Shown here piece by piece: positions 1-7,992 of a stretch of DNA of 64,000 bases. The notes under the pieces are model-generated. The model was not told the DNA's origin and searched no databases. It worked only from the letters and a program-made list of their open reading frames with translations. Made by a program: the position numbers and the translations under genes. The stretch spans positions 1 through 64,000 of the forward strand of contig DJWL01000186.1 of assembly GCA_002441545.1 (NCBI GenBank). Reading direction: 5' to 3'. The stretch is from Flavobacteriaceae bacterium UBA6231 (GTDB taxonomy: Bacteria; Bacteroidota; Bacteroidia; Flavobacteriales; Flavobacteriaceae). Positions within the stretch are counted from its first letter, which is position 1. Each line of letters begins with the position of its first letter.

Positions 1-1153
1 AAATTTGAATTCCTTCATCAGCACAGTTTTGAACATCTTCTGAAACTGCTACTTTTAAAATGGAACATTCAATGGCGTATTCTTCAACACCTTTAAGTTC
101 TGCTTCTTGATGGGTGTTTCCTGCTGCGATGCGTAATGCAATGCGATCTTCAATATTTTTCGCTGCTCTATAACAAGCAGACTCGCCAGCGTAAGCACTT
201 GCAGACATTTCCGCTAGTTTGTATTTTATAGCTCCAAAATCTGATATAGCAGTTTTGAACTGCTTTCTTTCATTGGCATATTGTACAGCTATTGTTGTTA
301 TTCGTCTTTGAGAGTCAAGACAAGCAGCGGCTAATTTAATACGCCCAACATTTAATGCATTCATGGCAATTTTAAAACCGTTTCCTCTTTCAGAAAGCAT
401 ATTTTCAACAGGAACAACTGTATCGGTAAAGAAGACCTGACGTGTAGAAGATGAACGAATACCCAATTTGTGTTCTTCTTCACCTAAAACAATTCCGTTT
501 GGGTTTTCTTTATCGTATTCTACAATAAAACCTGTAATATTTTTGTCATTTTCTATACGAGCAAAAACAATCATTAAGCGACAAAAACCAGCATTTGAAA
601 TCCACATTTTTTGCCCGTTAATTTTATAGCTTTTTCCATCTTCAGATAGGGTAGCAGTAGTTTTACCAGAATTGGCATCACTACCAGCTCCAGGCTCGGT
701 TAAACAATAAGACCCAAACCATTCACCAGATGCCAGTTTTGGGATGTATTTTTGTTTTTGCTCTTCTGTTCCGTATAGTATTATTGGTAAGGTACCAATT
801 CCGGTATGGGCACCAAAAGCTGTACTAAAAGAACCAGTTCCACTTGAGATGTAATCGCATGTTAATAATGTTGAAACAAAGCCCATACCCAAACCACCAT
901 AAGCTTCAGGAACAGCAACACTTAAAAAACCAAGATCACCAGCTTTTTTCATACATGCTTCTGTGAGTGCATAATCTTTAGCTTCAAATCGAGGTTTATT
1001 TGGAATAATTTCACGATCATTAAATTCCATTACAGCTTCTTTCATCATTTTTTGTTCTTCTGAAAAATCTTCAGGAGTGAACACATCTTCACATTTAGTT
1101 TCTTTTACAAGGAATTGACCACCTCTTAATAGCTCTTTTTCTGTTGTTTCCAT
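1..1153 (-). CDS. fadE: Acyl-CoA dehydrogenase FadE (3' end beyond window)
   Basis: This is the N-terminal 384 codons of an acyl-CoA dehydrogenase, which introduces the trans-2 double bond into acyl-CoA using FAD in the first step of beta-oxidation. It starts METTEKELLRGGQFLVKET. The substrate/FAD segment YCLTEPGAGSDANSGKT and the segment KMWISNAGF are readable. The family close to Bacillus FadE is about 590-600 residues, so roughly 200 residues should lie to the left of base 1. It is the last visible gene of the marR-fadN-fadA-fadE operon, 16 bp after fadA, and the order fadN-fadA-fadE matches the Bacillus fadNAE operon. The family call is firm; the chain-length specificity cannot be read. 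Confidence 0.93.
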   Translation of the reverse strand, partial: METTEKELLRGGQFLVKETKCEDVFTPEDFSEEQKMMKEAVMEFNDREIIPNKPRFEAKDYALTEACMKKAGDLGFLSVAVPEAYGGLGMGFVSTLLTCDYISSGTGSFSTAFGAHTGIGTLPIILYGTEEQKQKYIPKLASGEWFGSYCLTEPGAGSDANSGKTTATLSEDGKSYKINGQKMWISNAGFCRLMIVFARIENDKNITGFIVEYDKENPNGIVLGEEEHKLGIRSSSTRQVFFTDTVVPVENMLSERGNGFKIAMNALNVGRIKLAAACLDSQRRITTIAVQYANERKQFKTAISDFGAIKYKLAEMSASAYAGESACYRAAKNIEDRIALRIAAGNTHQEAELKGVEEYAIECSILKVAVSEDVQNCADEGIQI

Positions 1154-1169
1154 TTTTTAGTTTGTTGTT

Positions 1170-2360
1170 TTAATTTAAAAATTCAAATATCCCACATGCA
1201 CCTTGTCCTGTGCCTACGCACATAGTAACTGCTCCATATTTGCCTTTCATATTTTGTTTTCTCATTTCATCAAATAACTGTATCGATAATTTGGCTCCAG
1301 TACATCCAAGCGGGTGGCCTAAGGCAATAGCACCACCATTAACGTTGATGATGTTTGGATTTAGGTTTAACTCCCTAATAACCGCCAAAGATTGTGAGGC
1401 AAAGGCCTCATTTAGTTCAATTAGAGATAAATCATCTTGCTTTAATCCAGCTAGTTTAAGTGCTTTAGGAATAGCTTTTACAGGTCCAATTCCCATAATT
1501 CTTGGCTCCACACCAGCCGCAGCATAATTTACTAAACGGGCAATGGGTTCTAAATTTAATTCTTTAACCATGTCTTCACTCATCACCATTACAAAAGCTG
1601 CACCATCACTCATTTGTGAAGAGTTACCTGCAGTTACACTTCCGTTAGCGGCAAAGACGGGTCTTAATTTTGATAGAGCTTCTATACTTGTTCCAGCACG
1701 AGGACCTTCGTCTTTAGTGACGGTATATTTTTTGGTTGCTTTTTTTCCATTCTCATCAATGTAAGTTTGCTCTACATCAATTGGAACAATTTGATCTTGA
1801 AAACGATTTTCAGCTTGTGCTTTTAAAGCTTTCATATGTGAATGATAAGCAAATTCATCTTGGTCTTGTCGAGAGATTTTAAATTGATTTGCTACAGCTT
1901 CGGCTGTATTTCCCATTCCCCAATAATAATCTTCATGGCCAGATTTAACAGTATTATAATTTAATTCAGGTTTAAAGCCTGTCATTGGAACAGAACTCAT
2001 ACTTTCTGCACCACCGGCAATAATACAATCGGCCATTCCAGCTTGAATTTTAGCTGCTGCAATAGCAATAGTTTCAACTCCCGATGAGCAAAAACGATTG
2101 ACTGTTACACCTGGTACATCCACACTATTTAATCCAATTAATGATATAAATCGAGCCATATTGAGTCCTTGAGCACCTTCTGGCATTGCGTTACCAACTA
2201 TGACGTCATCAATACGCTTCACATCTAAACTTGGTAATCCCTTCATCATGTATTGAATGGTTTCTGCAGCCAATTCATCAGCTCTTTTAAAACGGAATAC
2301 TCCTTTTGGAGCTTTTCCAACGGCGGTTCTATATGCTTTTACTATATATGCTTGTCTCAT
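1170..2360 (-). CDS. fadA: Acetyl-CoA acyltransferase (thiolase)
   Basis: Thiolase of 396 residues performing the last step of beta-oxidation, CoA-dependent cleavage of 3-ketoacyl-CoA. The nucleophilic cysteine is in VNRFCSSGVE (C91 from the chosen start). The GGAIALGHPLGCTGA histidine block and the C-terminal CVGTGQGACG cysteine are both present. The frame stays open 22 codons further upstream, but that stretch is a simple-repeat spacer and the family begins MRQAYIVKAYRTAVGK, so the ATG at 2358-2360 is preferred. It sits between fadN and fadE in the same operon and probably works with FadN on the same substrates. Family assignment is secure. Confidence 0.95.
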   Translation of the reverse strand: MRQAYIVKAYRTAVGKAPKGVFRFKRADELAAETIQYMMKGLPSLDVKRIDDVIVGNAMPEGAQGLNMARFISLIGLNSVDVPGVTVNRFCSSGVETIAIAAAKIQAGMADCIIAGGAESMSSVPMTGFKPELNYNTVKSGHEDYYWGMGNTAEAVANQFKISRQDQDEFAYHSHMKALKAQAENRFQDQIVPIDVEQTYIDENGKKATKKYTVTKDEGPRAGTSIEALSKLRPVFAANGSVTAGNSSQMSDGAAFVMVMSEDMVKELNLEPIARLVNYAAAGVEPRIMGIGPVKAIPKALKLAGLKQDDLSLIELNEAFASQSLAVIRELNLNPNIINVNGGAIALGHPLGCTGAKLSIQLFDEMRKQNMKGKYGAVTMCVGTGQGACGIFEFLN

Positions 2361-2460
2361 TTCTTTTTTGCTTTTGGCTATTAGCTTTTGGCTTCTAGCA
2401 TCTATAATTTTATTAAAGTGTTCCAATAACTAAAGGCTAAAGGAGTATAGCTTTGTAATT
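2361..2460. repeat. Short degenerate repeat spacer between fadN and fadA
   Basis: The nonamer GCTTTTGGC occurs at 2370-2378 and 2384-2392 (14-bp period), followed by the variant GCTTCTAGC at 2391-2399. A related ACTAAAGGCTAAAGG stretch lies near 2430-2445. It separates two genes of one operon and can be read as an N-terminal extension of fadA, which I regard as non-coding. No function is evident. Confidence 0.4.
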
Positions 2461-4854
2461 TTAATTACGTAATGGTTTTCCTGTTTTTAACATGTGTTGA
2501 ATACGTTCTAAAGTTTTGCGCTCTGTACATAAACTTAAGAATGCTTCTCGTTCTAAGTCTAATAAGTATTGTTCACTTACTAAGGTAGGTTCAGATAAAT
2601 CACCACCAGCCATAACATAAGCTAATTTGTTTGCTATTTTGTGGTCGTGTTCGCTAATATATTTACTGGCTTCCATAGCATCTGTTCCTACTAAAAACAT
2701 ACCTAAAGCTTGTTTTCCAAGTACTTTAACGTCTTGTCTTTTTACAGGTTGGGTATAACCTTGTTCAGCCATTAATTTCGCATACGCTTTGGCTGTGGCT
2801 ATTTGTCGGTCTCTATTAACAACCACAACATCTTTCCCTTTTTGAAGAATACCAAAATCAAAGGCTTCGTAGGCAGAAGTGGCTACTTTAGCCATGCCAA
2901 TAGTTAAGAAATATTCTTGCAACACATTTAATTCTACATCATTTTTTCTAAAAGTGTCAGAAGCTCTTAAAGCCATTTCTTTAGAACCACCACCACCAGG
3001 AATCACACCAACACCAAATTCTACTAAACCAATATAAGTTTCTGCAGCTGCAACAACTTTATCAGCGTGCATTGATAACTCGCAACCACCACCAAGAGCC
3101 ATACCATGAGGCGCAGCAACTGTTGGAATTGAAGAATAACGCATGCGCATCATTGTGTCTTGGAAATATTTGATTGCCATGTTAAGCTCGTCATATTCCT
3201 GCTCTGCAGCCATCATGAAAATCATACCAATATTAGCACCGACAGAAAAATTAGCTCCTTGATTGCCTATAACTAAACCTGCAAAGTCTTTTTCAGCTAA
3301 ATCAATTGCTTTATTTATACCAGTTAACACATCGCCTCCAATGGTGTTCATTTTTGATTGGAATTCGCAGTTTAAAATACCATCACCTAAATCTTCAATA
3401 ACAACCCCCGAATTTTTATATACTTCATTCGATTTTCTGATGTTATCTAAAATGATGAAAGCATCTTGTCCAGGAATTTTTTCTTGAGATTTTTTTGGAA
3501 TATCATAATAAAAAGTTGCGCCATTTTTGATAGTATAAAAAGATGAACTTCCTGAAGCAAGCATCTCATTTACCCAAGCCGCTGGTTGTTTACCTTGAGC
3601 TTTCATAAGTTCAATACCTTTTTCAACACCAATAGCATCCCAGATTTGGAAAGGACCATGTTCCCAGCCAAACCCTGCTTTCATGGCATCATCTATTTTG
3701 TATAATTCATCTGAAATTTCAGGAATTCTGTTTGAAACGTATTCAAACATAGCAGCAAAACTCTTTCTATAAAATTCACCTGCTTTATCTTTTCCTGACA
3801 CTAAAACTTTAAATCTGTCAATAACCTTATCAATAGTTTTAGTGAGTTCTAATGTTGCAAAATTTGCTTTTTTACTATCTCGATATTCTAAAGTGTTTAA
3901 ATCAAGCACCTTGATATCTTTACCTTCTTTTTTATAAAAACCTTGCCCTGTTTTACTTCCAAGCCATTTGTTTTCCATCATGGTATTGATGAAATCTGGT
4001 AGTTTGAACAAGTTGAGAGCTTCATCATTAGGACAGTTTTCGTAAATTCCATTAGCAACATGTACTAAAGTATCTAAGCCTACTACATCAACTGTTCTGA
4101 AAGTTGCTGACTTTGGACGACCAATAACGGGACCAGTTAGTTTATCAACTTCTTCAACGGTTAAACCTAATTCTTTTACTTGATGAAATAAACTTTGAAT
4201 TCCGAAGATGCCTATTCTGTTACCAATAAAAGCAGGCGTGTCTTTTGCTATGACTGAAGTTTTTCCAAGAAATTGTTCACCATAGCCATTTAAAAATGAT
4301 ATAACAGAAGGATCTGTTTTAGGTCCAGGAATGATTTCAAATAATTTTAAATAACGTGCCGGGTTAAAAAAATGTGTTCCACAAAAATGCTTTTGAAAGT
4401 CTTCACTATGTCCTTCACTCATAAAATGAATTGGGATTCCTGAAGTATTAGAAGTTATTAATGTGCCTGGCGTTCTATATTTTTCTAATTTTTCAAAAAC
4501 CAGCTTTTTAATGTCTAATCGCTCAACGACAACTTCCATAATCCAATCAACATCTTTCACTTTTGATATGTCATCTTCAAGGTTTCCTGTAGTAATTCTA
4601 CTGGCAAAACTTTGATGATAAATAGGAGAAGACTTAGATTTTAAAGATGTCGATAATGAATCATTTACTAATCTGTTTCTAACAACTTTATCTTCAAGTG
4701 TTAATCCTTTTGCTTGTTCAGCAGGATTTAATTCTCTTGGAATGATGTCTAACAATAGTACATCAACACCAATATTAGCAAAATGACAAGCAATACCGCT
4801 TCCCATAATACCAGAACCAATAACCGCTACTTTTTTAATTCTACGTTTATTCAT
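2461..4854 (-). CDS. fadN: 3-hydroxyacyl-CoA dehydrogenase / enoyl-CoA hydratase
   Basis: Bifunctional beta-oxidation enzyme of 797 residues in the Bacillus FadN arrangement, with the dehydrogenase first and the crotonase domain last. The NAD-binding Rossmann motif VAVIGSGIMGSGIA is at residues 9-22. The dehydrogenase motif GTHFFNPARYLKL lies near residue 160. The C-terminal third carries the crotonase signatures HGMALGGGCELSMHAD (oxyanion hole) and VEFGVGVIPGGGGSKE. It should hydrate enoyl-CoA and oxidise 3-hydroxyacyl-CoA, handing product to the thiolase FadA encoded next. It starts 15 bp after marR, so the regulator and enzymes are probably co-transcribed. Length and domain order are normal. 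Confidence 0.95.
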   Translation of the reverse strand: MNKRRIKKVAVIGSGIMGSGIACHFANIGVDVLLLDIIPRELNPAEQAKGLTLEDKVVRNRLVNDSLSTSLKSKSSPIYHQSFASRITTGNLEDDISKVKDVDWIMEVVVERLDIKKLVFEKLEKYRTPGTLITSNTSGIPIHFMSEGHSEDFQKHFCGTHFFNPARYLKLFEIIPGPKTDPSVISFLNGYGEQFLGKTSVIAKDTPAFIGNRIGIFGIQSLFHQVKELGLTVEEVDKLTGPVIGRPKSATFRTVDVVGLDTLVHVANGIYENCPNDEALNLFKLPDFINTMMENKWLGSKTGQGFYKKEGKDIKVLDLNTLEYRDSKKANFATLELTKTIDKVIDRFKVLVSGKDKAGEFYRKSFAAMFEYVSNRIPEISDELYKIDDAMKAGFGWEHGPFQIWDAIGVEKGIELMKAQGKQPAAWVNEMLASGSSSFYTIKNGATFYYDIPKKSQEKIPGQDAFIILDNIRKSNEVYKNSGVVIEDLGDGILNCEFQSKMNTIGGDVLTGINKAIDLAEKDFAGLVIGNQGANFSVGANIGMIFMMAAEQEYDELNMAIKYFQDTMMRMRYSSIPTVAAPHGMALGGGCELSMHADKVVAAAETYIGLVEFGVGVIPGGGGSKEMALRASDTFRKNDVELNVLQEYFLTIGMAKVATSAYEAFDFGILQKGKDVVVVNRDRQIATAKAYAKLMAEQGYTQPVKRQDVKVLGKQALGMFLVGTDAMEASKYISEHDHKIANKLAYVMAGGDLSEPTLVSEQYLLDLEREAFLSLCTERKTLERIQHMLKTGKPLRN

Positions 4855-4869
4855 TATTTAATAACCTAA

Positions 4870-5313
4870 TTATTTAGTTTGATTGTAAATTTTTTTATTT
4901 GAAACCATTTCATTTATTAATTCAGCCACTTCATAAAAATGGTTTAGTTTTTCTTCGGAAATATTGTTTCTGATAGCCTCATTAAAGGTGAGTACCTTTT
5001 CTCTTGAATATGCTCTTTTTTCTTTTCCAAAATCTGTAAGATATATTAGAACACTCCTTCCATCATCAGGATTGGGCCGTCTTTCAATTAAACCTCTTTT
5101 TTCCATGGTTTTCAAAATTCTTGATAAACTAGTGGCTTCCATACCCATTTTAGGTCCTAAAGATGTTGATGGTGTTCCTTTTTCTTGGTCTATACTTAAC
5201 AGTGTTAAACCTGTAGCCATGGTGCTCTCAAATTTAAGAGCTTCTTCATTATACATTTTAAAAACAGATAACCATGTGGTTCTCAATACATAATCAATGG
5301 TTTTGTCTTTCAT
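4870..5313 (-). CDS. MarR-family transcriptional regulator of the fad operon
   Basis: A 147-residue winged-helix protein of the MarR family. The recognition region reads SLSRILKTMEKRGLIERRPN followed by the wing DDGRSVLIYLTDFG, around residues 83-117. It is the first gene of the fad operon and lies downstream of a perfect palindrome next to its own -7 box, so autoregulation and control of fatty-acid degradation are the obvious inference. The ligand may be an acyl-CoA, as for other fatty-acid MarR regulators, but nothing in the sequence shows this. Confidence 0.9.
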   Translation of the reverse strand: MKDKTIDYVLRTTWLSVFKMYNEEALKFESTMATGLTLLSIDQEKGTPSTSLGPKMGMEATSLSRILKTMEKRGLIERRPNPDDGRSVLIYLTDFGKEKRAYSREKVLTFNEAIRNNISEEKLNHFYEVAELINEMVSNKKIYNQTK

Positions 5314-5332
5314 ACGGTTGTTTTGTAAAAAT

Positions 5333-5340
5333 CAAATATA
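5333..5340 (-). promoter_or_regulatory. -7 promoter box of the marR-fad operon
   Basis: On the minus strand this reads TATATTTG, an exact match to the Bacteroidota -7 consensus TAnnTTTG, 19 bp upstream of the marR ATG. No clear TTTG -33 element is seen; the palindrome at 5345-5372 occupies that region. Confidence 0.7.
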
Positions 5341-5344
5341 TAAA

Positions 5345-5372
5345 AAATTTATTATGCACGCATAATAAATTT
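5345..5372. promoter_or_regulatory. 28-bp perfect palindrome, probable MarR operator
   Basis: Two 13-bp arms, AAATTTATTATGC and GCATAATAAATTT, are exact inverted complements around a 2-bp centre. The element begins 4 bp upstream of the -7 box of marR, where bound protein would block RNA polymerase. MarR dimers bind palindromes of this size. That it is the MarR site is inference from position and symmetry. Confidence 0.75.
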
Positions 5373-5403
5373 AGTTAAAAATAGTTAACTTGTTATTAAA
5401 AAG

Positions 5404-5436
5404 AAAAGCCGCCTTATTTAAGGCGGCTTTTTAATT
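5404..5436 (-). terminator. Intrinsic terminator after the 5451-5843 gene
   Basis: A 12-bp GC-containing stem (AAAAGCCGCCTT paired with AAGGCGGCTTTT) has a 4-nt loop. On the minus strand it is followed by a T-rich tract. It separates the small membrane protein gene from the marR promoter. Confidence 0.85.
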
Positions 5437-5450
5437 TTATTTGGAATTAA

Positions 5451-5843
5451 TTATCCTAATTTATTATTCACTAAAGCAACTATTGCACCAGTAATGGCAG
5501 ATAAAACAATTGTTAAAACAACATCTAATGCAAACATTTGAAATGTAGCATCTGGATTCATAGCCATATTAAAAAAATTAAAATATAAGCCTAAAAAGAG
5601 TCCAATTATTGCTCCTGCTTTAGTTCCAGTTATTATAGTGCTAATTTGTGCCCATTTGTTAAAAATAAAGGACAAAAATAGACCAAATGTTAGTGAGCCT
5701 AATGCTATCATTGTCATTGTATTTGGTCCTTCTGCAGGTTGTGGAAACGATTCCTTGAATAAGATTCCGTAAAGTAGCCACCCTAGAAAAAAAGAGGCTA
5801 TACCTCCAACAATTCCTGAAATTAAAAAATTTTTTGTTTTCAT
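5451..5843 (-). CDS. Small four-helix membrane protein, unknown function
   Basis: A 130-residue protein with four predicted hydrophobic segments at about residues 8-28, 46-62, 76-92 and 104-126, with glycine-rich helices (GIVGGIASFFLGW; GAIIGLFLGLYF; AITGAIVALV). I do not recognise a named family; similar short integral-membrane proteins are common in Flavobacteriaceae. It has its own terminator and about 140 AT-rich bases before the next gene, so it is probably monocistronic. No catalytic motif is visible. Confidence 0.8.
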   Translation of the reverse strand: MKTKNFLISGIVGGIASFFLGWLLYGILFKESFPQPAEGPNTMTMIALGSLTFGLFLSFIFNKWAQISTIITGTKAGAIIGLFLGLYFNFFNMAMNPDATFQMFALDVVLTIVLSAITGAIVALVNNKLG

Positions 5844-5985
5844 TTGCTATTGATTAATTGGTTATTAGAATTAAATATATTAAAATATTAGTAATATATT
5901 AATAAAAAATAATTAAAATTACCATTATAGCTATAATAAAGTTAAAAAACAGCGAATAATATAATATTAAATTATCTAAAAAAAA

Positions 5986-7758
5986 TTAAGGGCGATATAT
6001 TTTTTCTATCAAATCTTTATAGATTTCTTTGATCACTTTCCTTTTCATTTTCAAGGTTGGTGTGAGATGACCATCATTGATAGACCAAACATCTGCTGTT
6101 AGTTCAAACTTCTTAACTTGCTCCCAATTTCCAAATTTCTTATTGGTTTTATTAATTTCCTTTTGAATGCGATCTTTAATTATTTGGGAAGAAACAATTG
6201 ATTCATTATCAGATTTAATGTCAATTCCTTTTTTTTCAATCCAATGTCTTATAAAATGAAAATCTGGTTGTATAAGTGCTGCTGGCATTTTTTCTCCTTC
6301 ACCAATTACCATAATTTGTTCTATAAAATGAGATTGTTTTAGTTCGTTTTCGATAAGTGCAGGTGCTACATATTTACCACCTGAGGTTTTGAACATTTCT
6401 TTTTTTCTATCAGTAATTTTTAAAAAACCATCATTGCTTACTTCACCAATATCACCAGTATGAAAATAACCATCTGTCATAACTTCAGCTGTTTTTTCAG
6501 GATCTTTATAATAACCAAGCATAACATTAGGACCTTTTACTAATATTTCTCCGTCTTCAGCAATTTTCACCTCTACATTGTCAATAATACGTCCAACGGT
6601 GCCAATTCTAAAACCACCATTGCGCATATCATTAACAGAAATAACAGGAGAAGTTTCTGTTAAGCCATAGCCTTCCATAATTGGCATTTCTGCGGCAGCA
6701 AAAGTTCTAGTTAATCTTGGTTGCAATGCTGCGCTTCCAGACACCATTAAATCTAAGTTTCCACCTAAACCTTCTTTCCATTTACTGAAAATTAATTTTC
6801 TGGCAAGTTTTAATTGAAGTTCATACCATAAACCGTTTTTACCATATGGTTCATATTTTAAGCCTAAATCTATAGCCCAGAAAAATAAAGCTCGTTTAAT
6901 GCCAGTTAGTTCTGCTCCTTTCTCAACAATCTTATCATAAACCTTTTCATAAAGTCTAGGAACCGCAGTCATAACATTTGGTTTAACTTCTTTTAAGTTG
7001 TCACTCATTTTATCAATGGATTCAGCAAAATGAATTTCAACACCACAATACTGATAGAGATATAATATCATGCGCTCAAAAACATGGCAAATAGGTAAGA
7101 AGCTTAAAGCTTTAGATTTTCCATATTCAAAAGGCACTCTCTTTTCACTGTCCAATATATTGGAAATTAAATTATTATGAGAAAGCATAACACCTTTTGG
7201 TTTTCCAGTTGTTCCTGAAGTATATATTATAGTGGCTAAATCTTGAGGTTTTACATTAGTTTTTCTAATTTCTACCTCATTTTGATTGTTTTCGTCTTCA
7301 CCTAATTTCAATACCTCTTTCCAATTGTTTTCACCTGAAATAACATCAAAACTATAAACCCCTTTAAGTTTTGTTTTTCCTTTAATGGCATTTATTTTTT
7401 CTAAAACTTCAATATCTGAAACAAAACAATAAGTAGATTCAGAATGATTTAAAATATATTCATAATCTTCTTTAGCAATGGTTGGATAAATAGGTACATT
7501 TTGAGCACCTATTTGCAAAACCCCAATATCTAAAACACTCCATTCTGTTCTATTAGTGCTTGAAATAACAGCAATTTTATCGTTTTGGTTAACACCTAAC
7601 CTTAATAATCCACGACTTATAGTATTAGCTTGATTGAAATATTCTTGAGAAGAAATTGAAACCCATTCGCCATTATACTTGGTTACTAATGCTTTATTTA
7701 AATTGAATTTTTCAAGTTGATATTTTGGAATATCAAAAATCCTTGTTATTTCAGTCAT
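5986..7758 (-). CDS. Long-chain acyl-CoA ligase (AMP-binding)
   Basis: A 590-residue adenylate-forming enzyme that activates free fatty acids to acyl-CoA with ATP. The P-loop-like motif IIYTSGTTGKPKGVMLSH lies near residues 178-195, GYGLTETSP near 365, and the hinge/C-terminal signature YFHTGDIGEVSNDGFLKITD follows. It has the length of the bacterial FadD/FACL group of about 590-600 residues. It is likely the supplier of substrate for the nearby fadN-fadA-fadE enzymes, although it is transcribed separately. Specificity is inferred. Confidence 0.92.
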   Translation of the reverse strand: MTEITRIFDIPKYQLEKFNLNKALVTKYNGEWVSISSQEYFNQANTISRGLLRLGVNQNDKIAVISSTNRTEWSVLDIGVLQIGAQNVPIYPTIAKEDYEYILNHSESTYCFVSDIEVLEKINAIKGKTKLKGVYSFDVISGENNWKEVLKLGEDENNQNEVEIRKTNVKPQDLATIIYTSGTTGKPKGVMLSHNNLISNILDSEKRVPFEYGKSKALSFLPICHVFERMILYLYQYCGVEIHFAESIDKMSDNLKEVKPNVMTAVPRLYEKVYDKIVEKGAELTGIKRALFFWAIDLGLKYEPYGKNGLWYELQLKLARKLIFSKWKEGLGGNLDLMVSGSAALQPRLTRTFAAAEMPIMEGYGLTETSPVISVNDMRNGGFRIGTVGRIIDNVEVKIAEDGEILVKGPNVMLGYYKDPEKTAEVMTDGYFHTGDIGEVSNDGFLKITDRKKEMFKTSGGKYVAPALIENELKQSHFIEQIMVIGEGEKMPAALIQPDFHFIRHWIEKKGIDIKSDNESIVSSQIIKDRIQKEINKTNKKFGNWEQVKKFELTADVWSINDGHLTPTLKMKRKVIKEIYKDLIEKIYRP

Positions 7759-7924
7759 TATATTTTTTAAAAAGTTTAGTGTCTTGCAAAATAGGAAATA
7801 AAAAAGAATTTACAAGCGCAAGATTTAAAAATCATGAATGGGAAAATATTATGGGTTTTTTATAAATGAATAGGGTTAAATATGATATCACTAAATAAAA
7901 ACTTTTATTATATGATTTATGTCA

Positions 7925-7955
7925 TTGAATACATCTTTTATAGTACATAATTTTG
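7925..7955 (+). promoter_or_regulatory. Promoter of ppdK
   Basis: TTG at 7925-7927 and TAATTTTG (TAnnTTTG) at 7948-7955 are separated by 20 bp, giving a transcript leader of about 30 nt before the ATG at 7993. The rest of the 7759-7992 intergenic region is AT-rich and must also hold the promoter of the divergent acyl-CoA ligase, for which I see no exact consensus box. Confidence 0.6.
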
Positions 7956-7992
7956 TTGGCATTAAGTATAAAAAGTTAAAAAACATAATCAT

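Noticed and set aside
1210..1527. Plus-strand open frame within the thiolase gene
   Set aside because: It lies antisense to a gene with complete catalytic motifs and its translation has no recognisable domain; a shadow frame.
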